In this document: positions 22,169-33,659 of the stretch, in pieces
Layout: the number at the start of each line of letters is the position of its first letter
Numbering within the stretch: position 1 is the first letter of the stretch
NCBI GenBank assembly: GCA_023512835.1
Contig: JAKCVP010000434.1
Span: 16,803 to 80,802 of the forward strand
Direction: 5' to 3'
Length of the DNA stretch: 64,000 bases
Origin: Taxillus chinensis
Lineage: Eukaryota; Streptophyta; Magnoliopsida; Santalales; Loranthaceae
Program-made: the position numbers and the translations under genes
Notes under the pieces: generated by a model
Told to the model about the DNA's origin: nothing
The model's input: the letters and a program-made list of their open reading frames with translations, nothing else
Database searches by the model: none

Positions 22169-24346
22169 ATGACTTCTTACCCTCCTATCCGTGTCGAGGT
22201 GTCTCGCCGCGCTCTTGAGCAAGCCGTGGCCACCACCGACGCATTCAACAATGGTGTGCGCAACGAGTCTCGTCTCTTTGGCGAGGCCGTTGCTGCACCC
22301 AGTGGTGCTGAACGCCGAATCGTCTGCAGGCTTCCTCAGACTGACGGCGCTTCTGATGATGTTTGTGAGGACGTCGCCTCAAAGAGCGTGACCTCCGAGA
22401 AGGCTGCCTCTGAGACAGCTGCCTCGGAGAAGGTTGCGTCGGAGACTGTTGCGTCGGAGGGTGCGAGCTCTGCAGTTGGTGTTATTCAGAGCGCTCCACC
22501 AACTGCACCTCGCGCTCTCTTAAACGCTCCTCCGATTGCGCCTCGCGCTCTCCTGGAGGCATCCTCTCAAACATCTCGCGCACCTTTGAATGCGCCGAGT
22601 GGACCTCGCGCTATGTTCACGAGCGCGCCCATTCCAAAATCGGCGTTCACATTCGCACAAGCGAATGTGCAACTGCCTGTGCCTGCAGGACCATCAGCTG
22701 CGGCACCATCAAAAATCCCCAAGACGGGGTTCAATTTCTCTTTCTCAGCCAAAGAAGACGGCGAGAAAAAATTTACAGCAGGCTCGCAAGCAGCGAAGCC
22801 AGAAGCTGAACCGAAGAAAGATGGCAGCCCCATCTTTACTAATCTAGAGGTGTCCCTAATGGGCGGCACGGTCCCTGGCGATAAAGAAGCCAAGCCGGAA
22901 CCAGCCCGCTTGGTAGCCTCCGCTCCCGTTCCCGTCGATGCCTCCGACGACCAAGGCGACAATAGCACTGAGATCCAGAAACTCAGTGCTATTGTCGCAC
23001 AACAATCAAACTCGCTTGCCTCCTTGGAACAGACCTGCAAGGAGCAACGTGAGACCATCTACGAGTTGCAAAAGTCATTGAACGAACAACTCGAGCTCAT
23101 CAAATTGCTGCAAAAGAACAGCGAGGAAGAGCGTCTCAAGAACGCCGACCTGCACGAAAAGCTGAAGGTTCACCGTGGAACCGAAGAAGCTCTGCAGGCG
23201 GCAGAGGCAGCGCACGAATCCCAGATTGAGGATCTGCGCAAAGAGCTCTCCATGGCCAAAGAACGCGCCATGGAAGACGCCAATGAACAGGAATTGATCC
23301 TGGCACAATCAGAAGCCAGCAGGGAGCACCTGCTGGCCGAGGTCAACGACCTCAAGTCTCAACTCAAGAAGAGTGAGACGGAGCAGGTCCAACAGGACCT
23401 GCACATTGGGAAGGTGGAGGGGGAGTGGGATGAGATGCGGCGGTCTCTCATGGGGACCTTTGGCCTTGAGGATGGAGAGGGCAACGAGGCCCTCCACTCC
23501 ACCATTGCAAAGATCGTTGAAGATCGCAAGGCGGAGCTCAGTCGCGCCTTGATGGCTCAAGAAGCTGCTGAGTGGGCGGTACGTGCCCACCAGCAGCAGC
23601 TGGATACGGCTGCGACTGAGAAGGAGGACCTCGAAGCCCGGGTCCGCAGCCTTGAGGGTTCTCTGAATGAGGCCCTCTCGACACACGCGGACTGCCCCGA
23701 CGAGGAGGCGATTGCCCTGATGATCCGGGCAAGTGTTGACGAGGCCCACGCTGAGGCCGAGTCAGCGTTTGCCCTGGAGAAGGACGAGTTGGAGTCGAAG
23801 ATCTTCAGCCTGGAGCTGGAGATCAACGACCTCAACACGGAAAAGGAGTCGTCCCAGAGCTTGGCACAAGAGCTCTCGGGCGACTTCTCAGTCGCCTCTT
23901 CTGAGGGGCTTCCGGAGAGGTTGGAGGAGACGGTGCCACACACCGTCTACCTCGTGAGAGACGTGGAGGTGGTGGAGGTGGTGGAGGTGGAGAGGGAGGT
24001 GGTAAGGGAGGTGGAGGTGGTACGGGAGGTGGAGGTGGAGGTGGTGAGGGTGGAGGAGGTGGAAAGGGTGGAGGACTGGGTGGAGGTGGTGGAGGTGGTG
24101 GAGGACTTGGTGGAGGTGGTGGAGGTGCAGGCGAGCCGTCCAGGCTTCGCCTGGTGGATGTTCTGGGGCCTCGTGGCCTTGCTCTTGTGCAGCCTTGGGC
24201 TGCACTTGAAGCAAAACGCCCTGCTTTGGGGCGGCGCCGGCGCCGACAGGGCCGGCCTGCTCGTGGTTGGGCGAGCCGCCCAGCCATACCTCGATGGCTA
24301 CCTGGGGCGGAGAAGCTACCCGGGCCTCCTTTCACTCCTGTTCTAG
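22169..24346 (+). CDS. Coiled-coil protein with acidic VEV repeats and one C-terminal membrane segment
   Basis: I do not recognise a named family. The start is the ATG at 22169 after a CA-rich leader; the frame is also open upstream but without a good start. Product is 725 aa. Residues 60-105 are Ala/Ser repeats (EKAASETAASEKVASETVAS), then a Pro/Ala-rich disordered part. From about 275 to 590 there is long Glu/Lys/Leu-rich coiled coil. Residues about 597-652 are Val/Glu repeats (VEVVEVVEVEREVVREVEVV) encoded by a purine-rich minisatellite. A Trp-rich membrane segment (FAWWMFWGLVALLLCSLGLHL) follows, with about 50 residues beyond it. The architecture suggests an organelle-surface tether or scaffold; that is inference. 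Confidence 0.75.
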   Translation: MTSYPPIRVEVSRRALEQAVATTDAFNNGVRNESRLFGEAVAAPSGAERRIVCRLPQTDGASDDVCEDVASKSVTSEKAASETAASEKVASETVASEGASSAVGVIQSAPPTAPRALLNAPPIAPRALLEASSQTSRAPLNAPSGPRAMFTSAPIPKSAFTFAQANVQLPVPAGPSAAAPSKIPKTGFNFSFSAKEDGEKKFTAGSQAAKPEAEPKKDGSPIFTNLEVSLMGGTVPGDKEAKPEPARLVASAPVPVDASDDQGDNSTEIQKLSAIVAQQSNSLASLEQTCKEQRETIYELQKSLNEQLELIKLLQKNSEEERLKNADLHEKLKVHRGTEEALQAAEAAHESQIEDLRKELSMAKERAMEDANEQELILAQSEASREHLLAEVNDLKSQLKKSETEQVQQDLHIGKVEGEWDEMRRSLMGTFGLEDGEGNEALHSTIAKIVEDRKAELSRALMAQEAAEWAVRAHQQQLDTAATEKEDLEARVRSLEGSLNEALSTHADCPDEEAIALMIRASVDEAHAEAESAFALEKDELESKIFSLELEINDLNTEKESSQSLAQELSGDFSVASSEGLPERLEETVPHTVYLVRDVEVVEVVEVEREVVREVEVVREVEVEVVRVEEVERVEDWVEVVEVVEDLVEVVEVQASRPGFAWWMFWGLVALLLCSLGLHLKQNALLWGGAGADRAGLLVVGRAAQPYLDGYLGRRSYPGLLSLLF
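23963..24127 (+). repeat. GGTGGAG-type purine-rich minisatellite inside the coiled-coil gene
   Basis: Degenerate repeats of GGTGGA/GGAGGT units, almost free of pyrimidines other than T on the plus strand. In the gene's frame they encode Val-Glu repeats. One frame over they encode Gly-rich sequence, so a slippage or length change not divisible by three would remove the membrane anchor. Confidence 0.85.
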
Positions 24347-24997
24347 GGCAGCATTTGCTCCCTAGAACTTGAGGACTGGAGGTGCGACTAAGCTCTCCTC
24401 TCCTGGGAACCTTGAGAGTATGGTTTGGGTTGGCAAAGGGCGAGGTAACCCAGATCTTGAAACCGGCTGACTGGACGGTGAGGAGGAGGTGTGCACGGGA
24501 AGGTGGTGGAGGATGGGATGGAGGATGGGATGGAGGAGAGATTGGGCAGAGGGTTGGAGGATGGGGGGAGGGACGGTGGAGAGATGGGGGGAGGATTGGA
24601 GGAGGACAGACGGATGACATGATGGAGGTCATGGGGAACGAAACGTTGGAGAAGGATGGATGATTGACGACGTTCATGATACATGAAGCCAACCTCTACA
24701 AAGTACGAACTCCAAAATCGTACAGCAAGACGGCCAGACAAGCCGCATCTTGCAATCGAGCAGAGCTCGATACTAATAATCCTAATGACTTTGCTCCTCG
24801 CAGCTCATGCTTCCTTTGCTTCGCTTCACTTTGCTTTGCTTCGCTTCGTCGTGCTTTGCCTCTTGATTTCGCTCAGTCAGCATCAAAGCAAGACACCGTA
24901 CGAACACATAGCTCCCGCCCAACGCCATGCAAAAACGAAAAGGTCAAACAAAAAGGTTGAAGGCAAAAAGGCCAGCTCATCTCCCTTCGCCAGACCC
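24347..24997. other. Intergenic, convergent 3' ends, purine-rich
   Basis: The 3' flank of the coiled-coil gene is G/A-rich (about 24480-24620, repeats of GGATGGGATGGAGG) and could form G-quadruplexes. Near 24818-24858 lies a short CTTTG/CTTCG repeat. No gene on either strand is convincing. Confidence 0.5.
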
Positions 24998-25351
24998 TCA
25001 ACCCCGCCGCACACTCTCCTCCTCCTCCTCCGGCACAGCAGGCGCCTCCCGCTCCTTACTACTAAACGCCGGCGCGCCCGAGTAAAGCTGATAACTCTTG
25101 CCGCTGGCATCCGCCTCGAGCTCCTGACTCATGCTGATCGGCCTGTTGCCGCGGAAGCGCTTGCGCATGTCGACCCACCCCTTTTTGCACTCTGCGTAGG
25201 ACTTTTGCAGTTGCTGGCAGCGCGTGGGGAGGGTTTCGCGCAGGGGGGGCCGGAGACAGTCGCCTGGTTTATTGCGGTGGATGAAGACGCAGTCGCTGTA
25301 TTGGAGGCAGTGGGCTAACTCTGCGCGGATGTCGGTGCATGAGGATGGCAT
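24998..25351 (-). CDS. PET191: Cytochrome c oxidase assembly factor PET191 (COA5)
   Basis: Small twin CX9C protein of the mitochondrial intermembrane space, imported by the Mia40 pathway and needed for complex IV assembly. The 117-aa single-exon frame contains CTDIRAELAHC (CX9C) at residues 5-15, CVFIHRNKPGDCLRPPL, and CQQLQKSYAEC (second CX9C), then the conserved KKGWVDMRKRFRGNRP. The C-terminus is acidic and variable. Length and motif order match PET191 well. The upstream flank is a long polypyrimidine/polypurine tract. Confidence 0.93.
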   Translation of the reverse strand: MPSSCTDIRAELAHCLQYSDCVFIHRNKPGDCLRPPLRETLPTRCQQLQKSYAECKKGWVDMRKRFRGNRPISMSQELEADASGKSYQLYSGAPAFSSKEREAPAVPEEEEESVRRG

Positions 25352-26751
25352 GATTTATTGTCGAATGGTTTGATTTTGTTTTTTTTTCCTTCTTCCTCTT
25401 CTTCTTCGTTGTTGTTTCTTCTTTTCTTGGTTCTTTTTTGGGGGGGAGGAGGAAAATTCTCTTGTTTCTTTTTGGAATTCTACTTTTTCCCGACTTTTTG
25501 GGGCGCGGCTTGCTGTTTGCGGAGTGGGAGAGAGTTCAGAGGGAGGTGTTGGATCGCAGGTTGATGTGCAATGTCTCTTGTGCACGGACGGCTGGTGACG
25601 AGCTAGATCTGTGCGTACGCGCGCTGCTTTCACTTTGTTTCAATTCTGAGGAGTGGTTGCGTATACGCACAAGATTGGCGAGGGGGGTTTGGAGGTGATG
25701 GCAATGGCGATGGACTGAGTGGCCGGTTCCTCCGCTAGCTGAGCTGAGCATCTGTTGAACTTTCGAAGTCGGACATGCGACATGCAGATGAGTAAGCTGG
25801 ATGATGATAATTCCTGCATTTGGTTAGATGGAAGGAGAGCAAGAGACGGTAAGGTACAGACACTACTACGGAGACGATTGCGACACTACTATGAGTGCCG
25901 TAGTGGCATGCGGCTATAGTGTGCCTTGCATGGGCGGGTGATCATAGCGAGCGCAAGTCTTCGAGGCTCTTGCCGTACTGCATTTTTCCAAGATCTCAAG
26001 GGACAAGTAGAGCCATCAGACCTCGCAAAAGCAAATAACTAAGCATTCATTGACACGAGCAAGGTCTGGCAGTCGTGTCGAATGTGTCTGTGACGCATCT
26101 CAAAAAGGCCTCTAATAATGAACCGCAACACATCTCAGCCAAGTTGAAGCAAAAGCAGACGGGGAGGAAGAAATTAACATAGACACATATACGAAGTAGA
26201 AATTTCTTCGTCATTCAGAGCCTTTATCAGTCATTTATCATGCCATTCCGCTCAGCAACATCATCCCGAGCTCCTCCCATACGATTTCATAAAGTTCATC
26301 CTTTCCCCATCTAACATTCTCATGTTCTCCAGCATTACGAGGTTGCATACTCGCGCAAGTTTGTCTCGCATAATCAACCTCTTCGCTCTCCGCCTTTGCA
26401 TTCTCGCAATCTTGCGCTTGCATGGGTATCCCGTCAAATCAGCAGTGTCATTTTTGCTCCGCCTGTACTGCGAGTCGTCCGCACTTTGCGGAAATCGGAC
26501 CTATGTCTCAAGTGAAATCGAAGACGCGATTTGAAATCGAGTCCCGAGCCTCAGACATTCCCGCTTCGCCCCTAAACGCCGTGCCATAACAAAGGCCGCC
26601 ATGCCTCATAATCGCTTCAAATGCATAAATGTGTCGTAAAATGTACAGTACGAGTAGTTGTTCAGTAACGAAAAAAGGGGACGTTTCGGATACACGTTCC
26701 GCTCGACAGTTCTAGTGTCTGGTGTATCGTGTATCGCGCGTACGACCGCTG
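25352..26751. other. Intergenic, 1.4 kb
   Basis: Begins with a T/C-rich tract (about 25376-25440) upstream of PET191. The rest has only short frames. A 61-codon acidic leftward frame at 26238-26423 looks protein-like but has no partner exon or motif, so I do not call it. Confidence 0.45.
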
Positions 26752-27965
26752 CTACCTATAAATCTTGTCAGCAATCTGATTCTCTTCTCGCTCGGCACTC
26801 TCGCTGACGACTAGAGTCGCATAGACGATAAAAGGGGAAGAAAGAACTTACTGCTTCTAGTCCCCGTATAAGAATCACTGTAATAACTGCTAGAAATATC
26901 ACTCTTCTCCTCGTGACGCCGGTCAATCTTGCGCTTCAGCCCTAGACCAGCAGCAAGCGCACCAAGACCGACAGCCCACTTCGCCGCACCGCTCACGCCA
27001 CCACCCCGACGCGGTGAGCGCTCGATCCGCGAAGGCCGATCAGCCGCGCCGCCAGCACCGTACCAGCGCCGACTGTTCCGCGCCGATCCATGGTGGTACG
27101 AAGCATACTCGATCGTCTCCTTGCGCGTAGTGCTCTTCTTGCGCGCGCCGATGAGCGCGAGGAACCCGTGCCAGAGCTCGCGGAAGCAAAGGCAGATGCA
27201 GAGGAGGATGAGGATGATGACGGCGGCCAGGACACCAATGACAATACCGGCTATTGCGCCGCCGCTCAGGCCGCCGCCAGATTGCTGTGACGATGTGACG
27301 CCGGCGGATTGCATTGCGCCTGTGGGCTGGGGCGCGATAAACGGGACTGTTGTCGTCGTGGCGAGCGTTGCAGTCTGGATCACCTGCGTTGACGCAGTGG
27401 GGCGGAGAGGAGCGGACGCGGTGATTGATGGGCTTGGTGCGGCGCCGCCGCCGCTGCATTGGCCGGAGACGACGCAGTATTGGCCGGAGCCGCAGCAGAT
27501 GTTGCCGCATGCTACCTGGCTTGCCGGGCATGAGAGCGGCGCAGCGGTGGAGCCTGGTGTTGCGGAGCCGCCGTACCATTGTGTGGGTGTTGCTGCGCCT
27601 GCAACGTAGGAGCTGTAGACTGCGGTTTTGGTGACGAGATTCGTCTCGACCCAGGTGGATGTGTACATTTGCCAGTAGCCACCGGCTGCGTATTGTGTTG
27701 TTGCCTGGGCGGAGCCACCGCATTGTGCCTGATTATTGGAGTCGGTGTAGCACGTCTGGCCTACTGCGCAGCATAGTTGGCCGTAGTAGCCGCAGGGATT
27801 GGCACAACGCTTTTCCAGTTCGACGGTGGCATTGTTGGGTGTATATCCACTGTCGTCGGTGCTCAGGTCGGGTGTCAGCTGGCTGAAAGGCGAAGCAAGA
27901 GCTAGATGTGGCTGTATAAGAAAAAGCCCGACAAGTGCCGCTCCGGTGGCAGCGAGTGAAGGCAT
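26752..27965 (-). CDS. Cysteine-rich single-pass membrane protein with signal peptide
   Basis: Signal peptide at residues 1-24 (AATGAALVGLFLIQPHLALA). The ectodomain has two cysteine clusters: CANPCGYYGQLCCAVGQTC and CPASQVACGNICCGSGQYC. A Ser/Thr/Pro-rich stalk follows. The membrane helix is GGAIAGIVIGVLAAVIILIL at about residue 240. The cytosolic tail is basic (ARKKSTTRKET, then RRGGGVSGAAKWAVGLGALA). The layout resembles fungal wall-sensor-like or chitin-binding-like proteins, but I cannot name the family. A short intron (26811-26851, 41 nt, donor GTAAGT, acceptor CTCTAG) would replace the readthrough stop by a tail ending ENQIADKIYR, making 390 aa. Without splicing the protein ends at 26811 (384 aa). 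Confidence 0.8.
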
Positions 27966-28761
27966 TTTTATCTTCTATGTCTTGCGGAGGCGGTTGAGGA
28001 ATGCGGATTGCACCGCTGGGACGGCCGTTGGCGGGGTACCGCGATCAGACGTTGGAGCGGTAGAGTGTAGATTGTCAATTGAGAGTTTTTCTTCTGTGAA
28101 AGCACTGCAAAACGAACGACTGAATGTTTTGGAGGTCGTCGACGCTCAAATTACAGCATAGATGGTGTGGTAAGAAGAGTTGGGAGGGTTGGGGATGGAG
28201 AGGACTGCACTTGTTCCGTCTACCAGCCACCGCTTCCCAGTACCAGCCTCTCGACTTTCTCATCATCCCACTTCGCGCCAAGCGACTACACGTCGCTATT
28301 GGCGTGGCTGGTACCTGGATCTAGAGCAGATTTGTGACGGAATAGTCCGATCTACCATTGCGCTCCATGCGTTTGCGTCAGATGGATCAGGAACGCGTGC
28401 TGTCAAGTTCCGCATGGCCTGCATGGAGATCTGATAGAATGCGGCTCTGCGGAAAAGATCCGGAGCCAGATCTGCGCACAGACCCTCTCAGCCCAGTTCA
28501 ACAGCACCTTATTTATCTTCGCTGCGGCTGGAAACCGGGATACCTGGTGAGCCTGCCGTTGTTCGATGGGGGAGGAAGAAACAAGCGAATTCTTTCTGTC
28601 AGAGTGAGCGCAAACGCGACACTTGGATTCATTGACGCTAAATTGTAGCCTCATTAAATGTCAACCCAGATACTCTAATGTCAGGCCCATGTAATTCCAG
28701 AGCACGGATTTCGTGGGCAGCCTCGCCTTGAAAAATAGCCATACAGTTTTCTCCAGCCATT
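27966..28761. other. Intergenic between SEC63 3' end and membrane-protein start
   Basis: Holds the promoter of the leftward membrane-protein gene and the SEC63 3' flank. No gene supported. Confidence 0.5.
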
Positions 28762-30959
28762 CTACTCCTCGTCAGTGTCCGTGTCCGTGTCCGTGTCCGA
28801 GTCGTCCATCTCGTCGTCATCCGTCTCGCTCTCGTCGTCGCTGTCCTCTTGCACCACCTTCTTCTTTTTCGGTGCCGGGGGTGCACCACCAGTCTTCATT
28901 GCGTTCATTTGTCCCGCGAGAGAGTCTGTCACATATTAGCTTCTGTAATCAATGATATTGACCATGCTTCCTCAAAGAAGTTGTACGCTCGGGAAGGCTA
29001 TGCCTTTTGGGTGGAAAATATGCTTACCTTCATCGGGCTCACTAATGTCGTCTTCCTCCACAATTTGAGCTGCACGGCCGGCTTCCTCCACAGGCATTGT
29101 CACATCAGCAAAAGCGTCGAATCCAATATAACTGTCGCAGATCAGGTTCATCGTGAAGTTGTAGCGTCCTGCCTGAGGAGGCGCCTGGAACTGCATCTTC
29201 AAGGTGAGTACGTTGAAGGTGGGGGTGCCATCAGCATTGAAAGCCGGCTTATCGAAGGCTGTGTGCACGAATGGAGGTACAGCAATTTTGCCGCTGCGAT
29301 TCTCGGAGAGGAAGACTCTCCATCTAGGAGCATGGTCACGAGCGAAGTAAGGTGCGTGTGCCAAGGGCGGTTGCACGGGCTTAGGCTGGTTGCGTCCGTG
29401 CAAAGCATCGAGGTCGCCCTCCTTGGGGTCGGCTTCTTCGAGCTCGCTAGGCTTCACCGGAGGCACGTCTGTCGTGCCAGGTGGGATGATGCGTAACTTG
29501 ACTACCAATGTAATGAGCGAGCCCATGGTAATGACTCGTTCGCCAGTGACCTTGAAGAATGCACGCTCAATTTGGACTCCCGGAAGCTGCGAAGCTACCG
29601 TCATGGCAGACTTGAATTGGCTTTCGCTCAGGAGACCTGCACCCACTGTCAAGCGCTTGCGCTTGGCCTCGGTCAAGCCCATGAAAGACTGTATGGTTTT
29701 GGCGTCGTCGCCAGCAGCGGCTTGAATGGATTTTACCAGGTCATTCGTAAAGTAAGGAAGCTGAAGAAGTGGTGATCCGCCGGGAGGAACAGCTTGGATA
29801 AAGCTTTGCATCACGCGGAAAGATGCTTGAAGTGGTGCAAGGTTGCCGAACGCCAATGTCATGTTGCTGAAAACCTCTGCTAAGCGGAAAGCTTGAGGAG
29901 CAGCTGCGAATTTGTCCTCGTTAAGTGATGCATCTCCCAGATCAATGCGGTTGAGGTAGGCCCAAAGCAGCCCGAAGACGCTCCGTCGATACTCGTCATC
30001 CAGCTCGCTGATGAATTGGCGATCCGCATGTTTTAGTGTAGGCACGACTGCTCTCTCAATCTTGCTTGAAGTATGGTCCTTCTTTTTTATGCTGAGAGCT
30101 TCCCGGTATTCAGCGCCTGAGCTGGTCGCAGCAATGACACCACTATCGTCAATCTCTTCGTTGAACTCGCGGAATAAGTTGCCCGCGCTTTCAACCAGTA
30201 CACCTTCTCTAGTAACGCGCTGAGTGCCGTACCACCAGCGTCCAAGGAGCAGAGGAAGGACAACACCCAAGAGAGCTCCGTAGACCAGGAGAACGTATTT
30301 GCCGTTGCCTTCGTTGATGATGAACTTTGGTAGCGCTATACCGATGCTGAAGCTCTGCTTTCCATCAGGATGGCCATATTGCTCCCAGTTATTGCGAACT
30401 TCCTCGTCAGTGAGGGCTTTAAAAGCCTTGACGACATCGACCCAGTGATCGTTGATTGTCTGCTCTGTGATGTTCTTCGAAGGGTCCGGGCGAACCTTGT
30501 CAGGATGCTCCGTGATGGACAGCTTCTTGTATTGTTTTCTGATCTGGCTTTCGGTGGCAGAGGTAGAGAGTCGCAGAATCTCGTAAGGGTTCCATATCTT
30601 TGTTGTGGTACGTTCTGCAATATTGAGCAGATAGATCATGACACCGACTGTGATCCATCCTGCAATTGCAAGCAAGCCTCGTTTAAGCTTACGTTCTCTC
30701 CGTCGTTGGCGGGCTTTTTGTTGTTCGACCAGGTCTGCTTGCTCGGGCTTGAAGTCTGTTTCGATCTTCGCTCCGGTCGCTTCGAGCTCTGTTGTGGGAT
30801 CAGTACACATTTCGACAGCAAATTCCGAACGCGTGAATACGAACTTGCGCTAGGCTTCAAAACGGAGTAGGTGGTCGGAACAGCCACGAGAGCTGCAACT
30901 GTGAGGACAAAGACAGGGTAGAACTGCCCTTGCTCATCGTAAGTGTAGTCTTGAGACAT
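28762..30959 (-). CDS. SEC63: ER protein-translocation subunit Sec63 (membrane J-protein)
   Basis: ER membrane J-protein that recruits Kar2/BiP to the Sec61 channel. Exons 30845-30959, 29028-30788 and 28762-28925 (introns 56 and 102 nt) give 679 aa. Membrane segments: FYPVFVLTVAALVAVPTTYS near the N-terminus, GLLAIAGWITVGVMIYLL, and VLLVYGALLGVVLPLLLGRW. The lumenal J-domain between the second and third has the required HPD (TEHPDKVRPD). The Brl/Sec63 domain follows (about residues 270-590). The last exon encodes a very acidic tail (DDEMDDSDTDTDTDTDEE), the expected CK2-type end that binds Sec62. It diverges from the amidase gene over 472 bp. Confidence 0.95.
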
Positions 30960-31431
30960 GGTGCAGGGTTCTGTGTATTTGCGCAAGGAACGAAAAGTAC
31001 AGGCTCAAGGCCTGGGGTCGAAGCGCACACAGACTCAGTCGAGAGGGGGAAAGCTGCAAGTCGCGCCCGAAGTGTTTCACAAGAGATGTGCGGAGCAAGA
31101 AGTGAGAAGCGTGTGGAAGATAAGAGAGCAAAGTCAGAGAAAGAAGGACAGTGATTGAGAACTGCTCTACTAAAGGAAAGGTTGCTAGTTGTCTCGTGTC
31201 TATTGTTGGACATATTCTCGAAACGATCGACGCCATACCGAAGGGCCAAGTGTCTGCAGCTCGTGTCGCTCGAAAGTTTTTCCGACCGATCCACGACGCC
31301 TTCCCGCTGACGTTTCGTCCTCCGCCTCGCCAGAACCTCAGCCGAGGCTATGACATTTTGAGATGCATTTGGCAGGACCATTTCGAGAGCTGTAAACTCC
31401 TAGTTTACCACCACTGTACATTGTATACAGC
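30960..31431. promoter_or_regulatory. Divergent promoter region, SEC63 / amidase
   Basis: 472 bp between two outward-facing start codons. No named element recognised. Confidence 0.5.
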
Positions 31432-33248
31432 ATGACAGCTAACGCCGAACACTACTCTGCAATTGCGCAGCGCAAGCAAGCGGAACGAGATTCGAAGATA
31501 CCACCTGAGTGGCTCCTCAAAGAGCTTCCCGGTCCAACTGTGTACAATGTTACGCACGTCCCTCGCCAGAGCGGCATTCTTTCAGAACGCGAATTAAAAA
31601 TCACTGAAGACTATGATGCTACAGCTCTGGCTCAAGCAATTAGCGATCGTGAATATAGTGCAGTCGAAGTCACTACAGCCTTTTGCAAAGTACAGCCTCT
31701 AACCCCAGTCAATGTGCTCCTCCACGACAACTGACCTGGGCTATAGAGAGCAGCAATTGCGCAGCAATTGACCAACTGCGTCACTGAAATACTGTTCGAT
31801 CGTGCTCTTGAGCGTGCCAAATACCTTGATCACCTCCAGAAGACTACCGGCACCACTGTAGGACCCCTTCATGGCGTGCCCGTGTCATTGAAGGACTGTG
31901 TGCAGCTTGCCGGCGTAGACAACACAGTCGGCTTTAGTGCACTTGCCTTCAAGCCCTCGAAGACAACTGCACCTGTCGCAACACTACTTACCCGTGCAGG
32001 CGCGGTGTTTTACGTCAAGACAAACGGTACGTTGCAGTCTGCATTTCCTCCAGGGGTCCTGAGCTAATCTATCCCAAAGTCCCTCAGATGCAAATGTCAT
32101 TCGACTCTGAAAACCCTGTATGGGGACGTACATTGAACCCACTGAATTTACGAGTGACTGCTGGAGGCTCTTCGGGAGGAGAATCGGCCCTCGCTGCTCT
32201 CAAGGCCACAGTGCTAGGTTTAGGCACAGACATCGGTGGCTCCATCCGTGTCCCAGCCATGTGCGCAGGCGTATACGGCCTCAAACCCTCGGCGCGCCGC
32301 ATCCCCTACACGGGCCTTGTATCTGGCTCATTGCCAGGCACAGACAAGCTTGGTATCGAGGCTTCAGCAGGTCCGCTCGCACGCTCCGTCCGCGACTGCG
32401 AGCTCTTTGTCAAGACAATCCTCGACCTTGAGCCACAGCGTCTCGACCCCGATACTCATACTGCTCGATTCCACGAGCTAGACCATTCTCCCTCCGGCAC
32501 TTCGTACTCTTCTCGCAAGAAAATGACCTTTGGCTTGCTCACAAACGACGGCAACATGCCCCCGCTGCCGCCGATCGTCCGCATCCTACAAGAGACGGCC
32601 GAAGCTCTACGCAAAGCCGGACATGAAGTGGTAGAGATTCCTGCACCGCCAAACATGGCGAAACTACAGTCTCTGACCAACGCGACCCTCGGACCCGCTG
32701 GCAACGACGCACAGATGAAACTAATGGCGCAAACGGGCGAAACACCCATTGGCTGGCTGCGCGATCGCACACGCAAGTCCCCTCCGAAACCCACACTGGC
32801 CATTGCGGAGCTGCATGCTCTGCGCCAGGACATGCAGCGCGAAATGCGCGACAAACTCTGGCGCCACCCCGTGACGGGCGAGGAAGTCGATGCGTTGATT
32901 TGTCCCGTTGCACCGCACCCTGTGCCGCCCATTGATCGCTTCGTGGGCATCGGCTGGACTGGCTCGTTTGTGTTTTTGGATTACGTTGGCGGGACTGTGC
33001 CTGTGCGCACTTTCGACGAGGGCGATATGGGTGGGGATGTTGCGCCTGCTGCTGTTAGTAAGAGCGATGTCGAGGTCCGGAAGCTCTGGGAGAATATCGA
33101 TCGGTCGGTGTATCTGGGCACGCCGCTGTGCGTGCAGGTGCTGGCACCGAGGGGTGAGGACAAGAGATGTACGAGGGGCATGAGGGCTGTTAGTGAGGCA
33201 TTCGGCGTCGTCGAAAAGCTGCAAAGGCATCGCGAAGCCAAAATGTAG
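31432..33248 (+). CDS. Amidase-signature family hydrolase (acetamidase/FAAH-like)
   Basis: Hydrolyses amide bonds through a Ser-cisSer-Lys triad; the substrate cannot be told from sequence. Exons 31432-31689, 31747-32026 and 32080-33248 (introns 57 and 53 nt) give 568 aa. The catalytic Lys lies in HGVPVSLKDCVQ. The Gly/Ser signature is TAGGSSGGESALAA, and the nucleophile region is GTDIGGSIRVPAM. The N-terminus resembles fungal amdS-type amidases (IPPEWLL, then YDATALAQAISDREYSAVEV). No signal peptide, so probably cytosolic. Confidence 0.92.
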
Positions 33249-33659
33249 AGGAGCAAAGGTGGTCCCGCGGCGATGCAAGCTAGTTGAATGCACCAGATGT
33301 CTGGCCTGTACTCCATTTAGCCAGTCAAGCACCAAAGACAGCACATGGCAACAAGCCGAACACTGCAATGGGAAAGCAAAGAAGAAGAGAGCGTGAACCG
33401 TAAGCTTTTGCCATTTTTTGATCGCCATTCATAGCGAGGACATAAGAATCTCTGCCATAATTCATGCGGCAGCAATCTTCGTTAAAAACCCCCATTCCTC
33501 GCTTTCATATGCAGGTAAGGGTCCAGCCATCTCTCTTTCCCTCATGCCTAGCCCCCAGCCAGCCAGCATACATGGTAGCACAGCACAGCGCAGCACAGCA
33601 CGGCAAACCAACTCGACGCAACGCATTTCCTCCCCCTCGAAAGAAAAAGGGCAATGCAT
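33249..33659. other. Intergenic, convergent 3' ends
   Basis: The amidase and RPS5 converge here. A short AGCAC-type microsatellite lies at about 33576-33603. Nothing else seen. Confidence 0.5.

Noticed and set aside
23832..24692. Leftward frame with long Pro/Ser runs
   Set aside because: It is the complement of the Val-Glu minisatellite; the plus-strand frame has a leader, coiled coil and membrane helix.
26238..26423. 61-codon acidic leftward frame
   Set aside because: Protein-like composition but no partner exon, no homologue recalled and short; left as intergenic.
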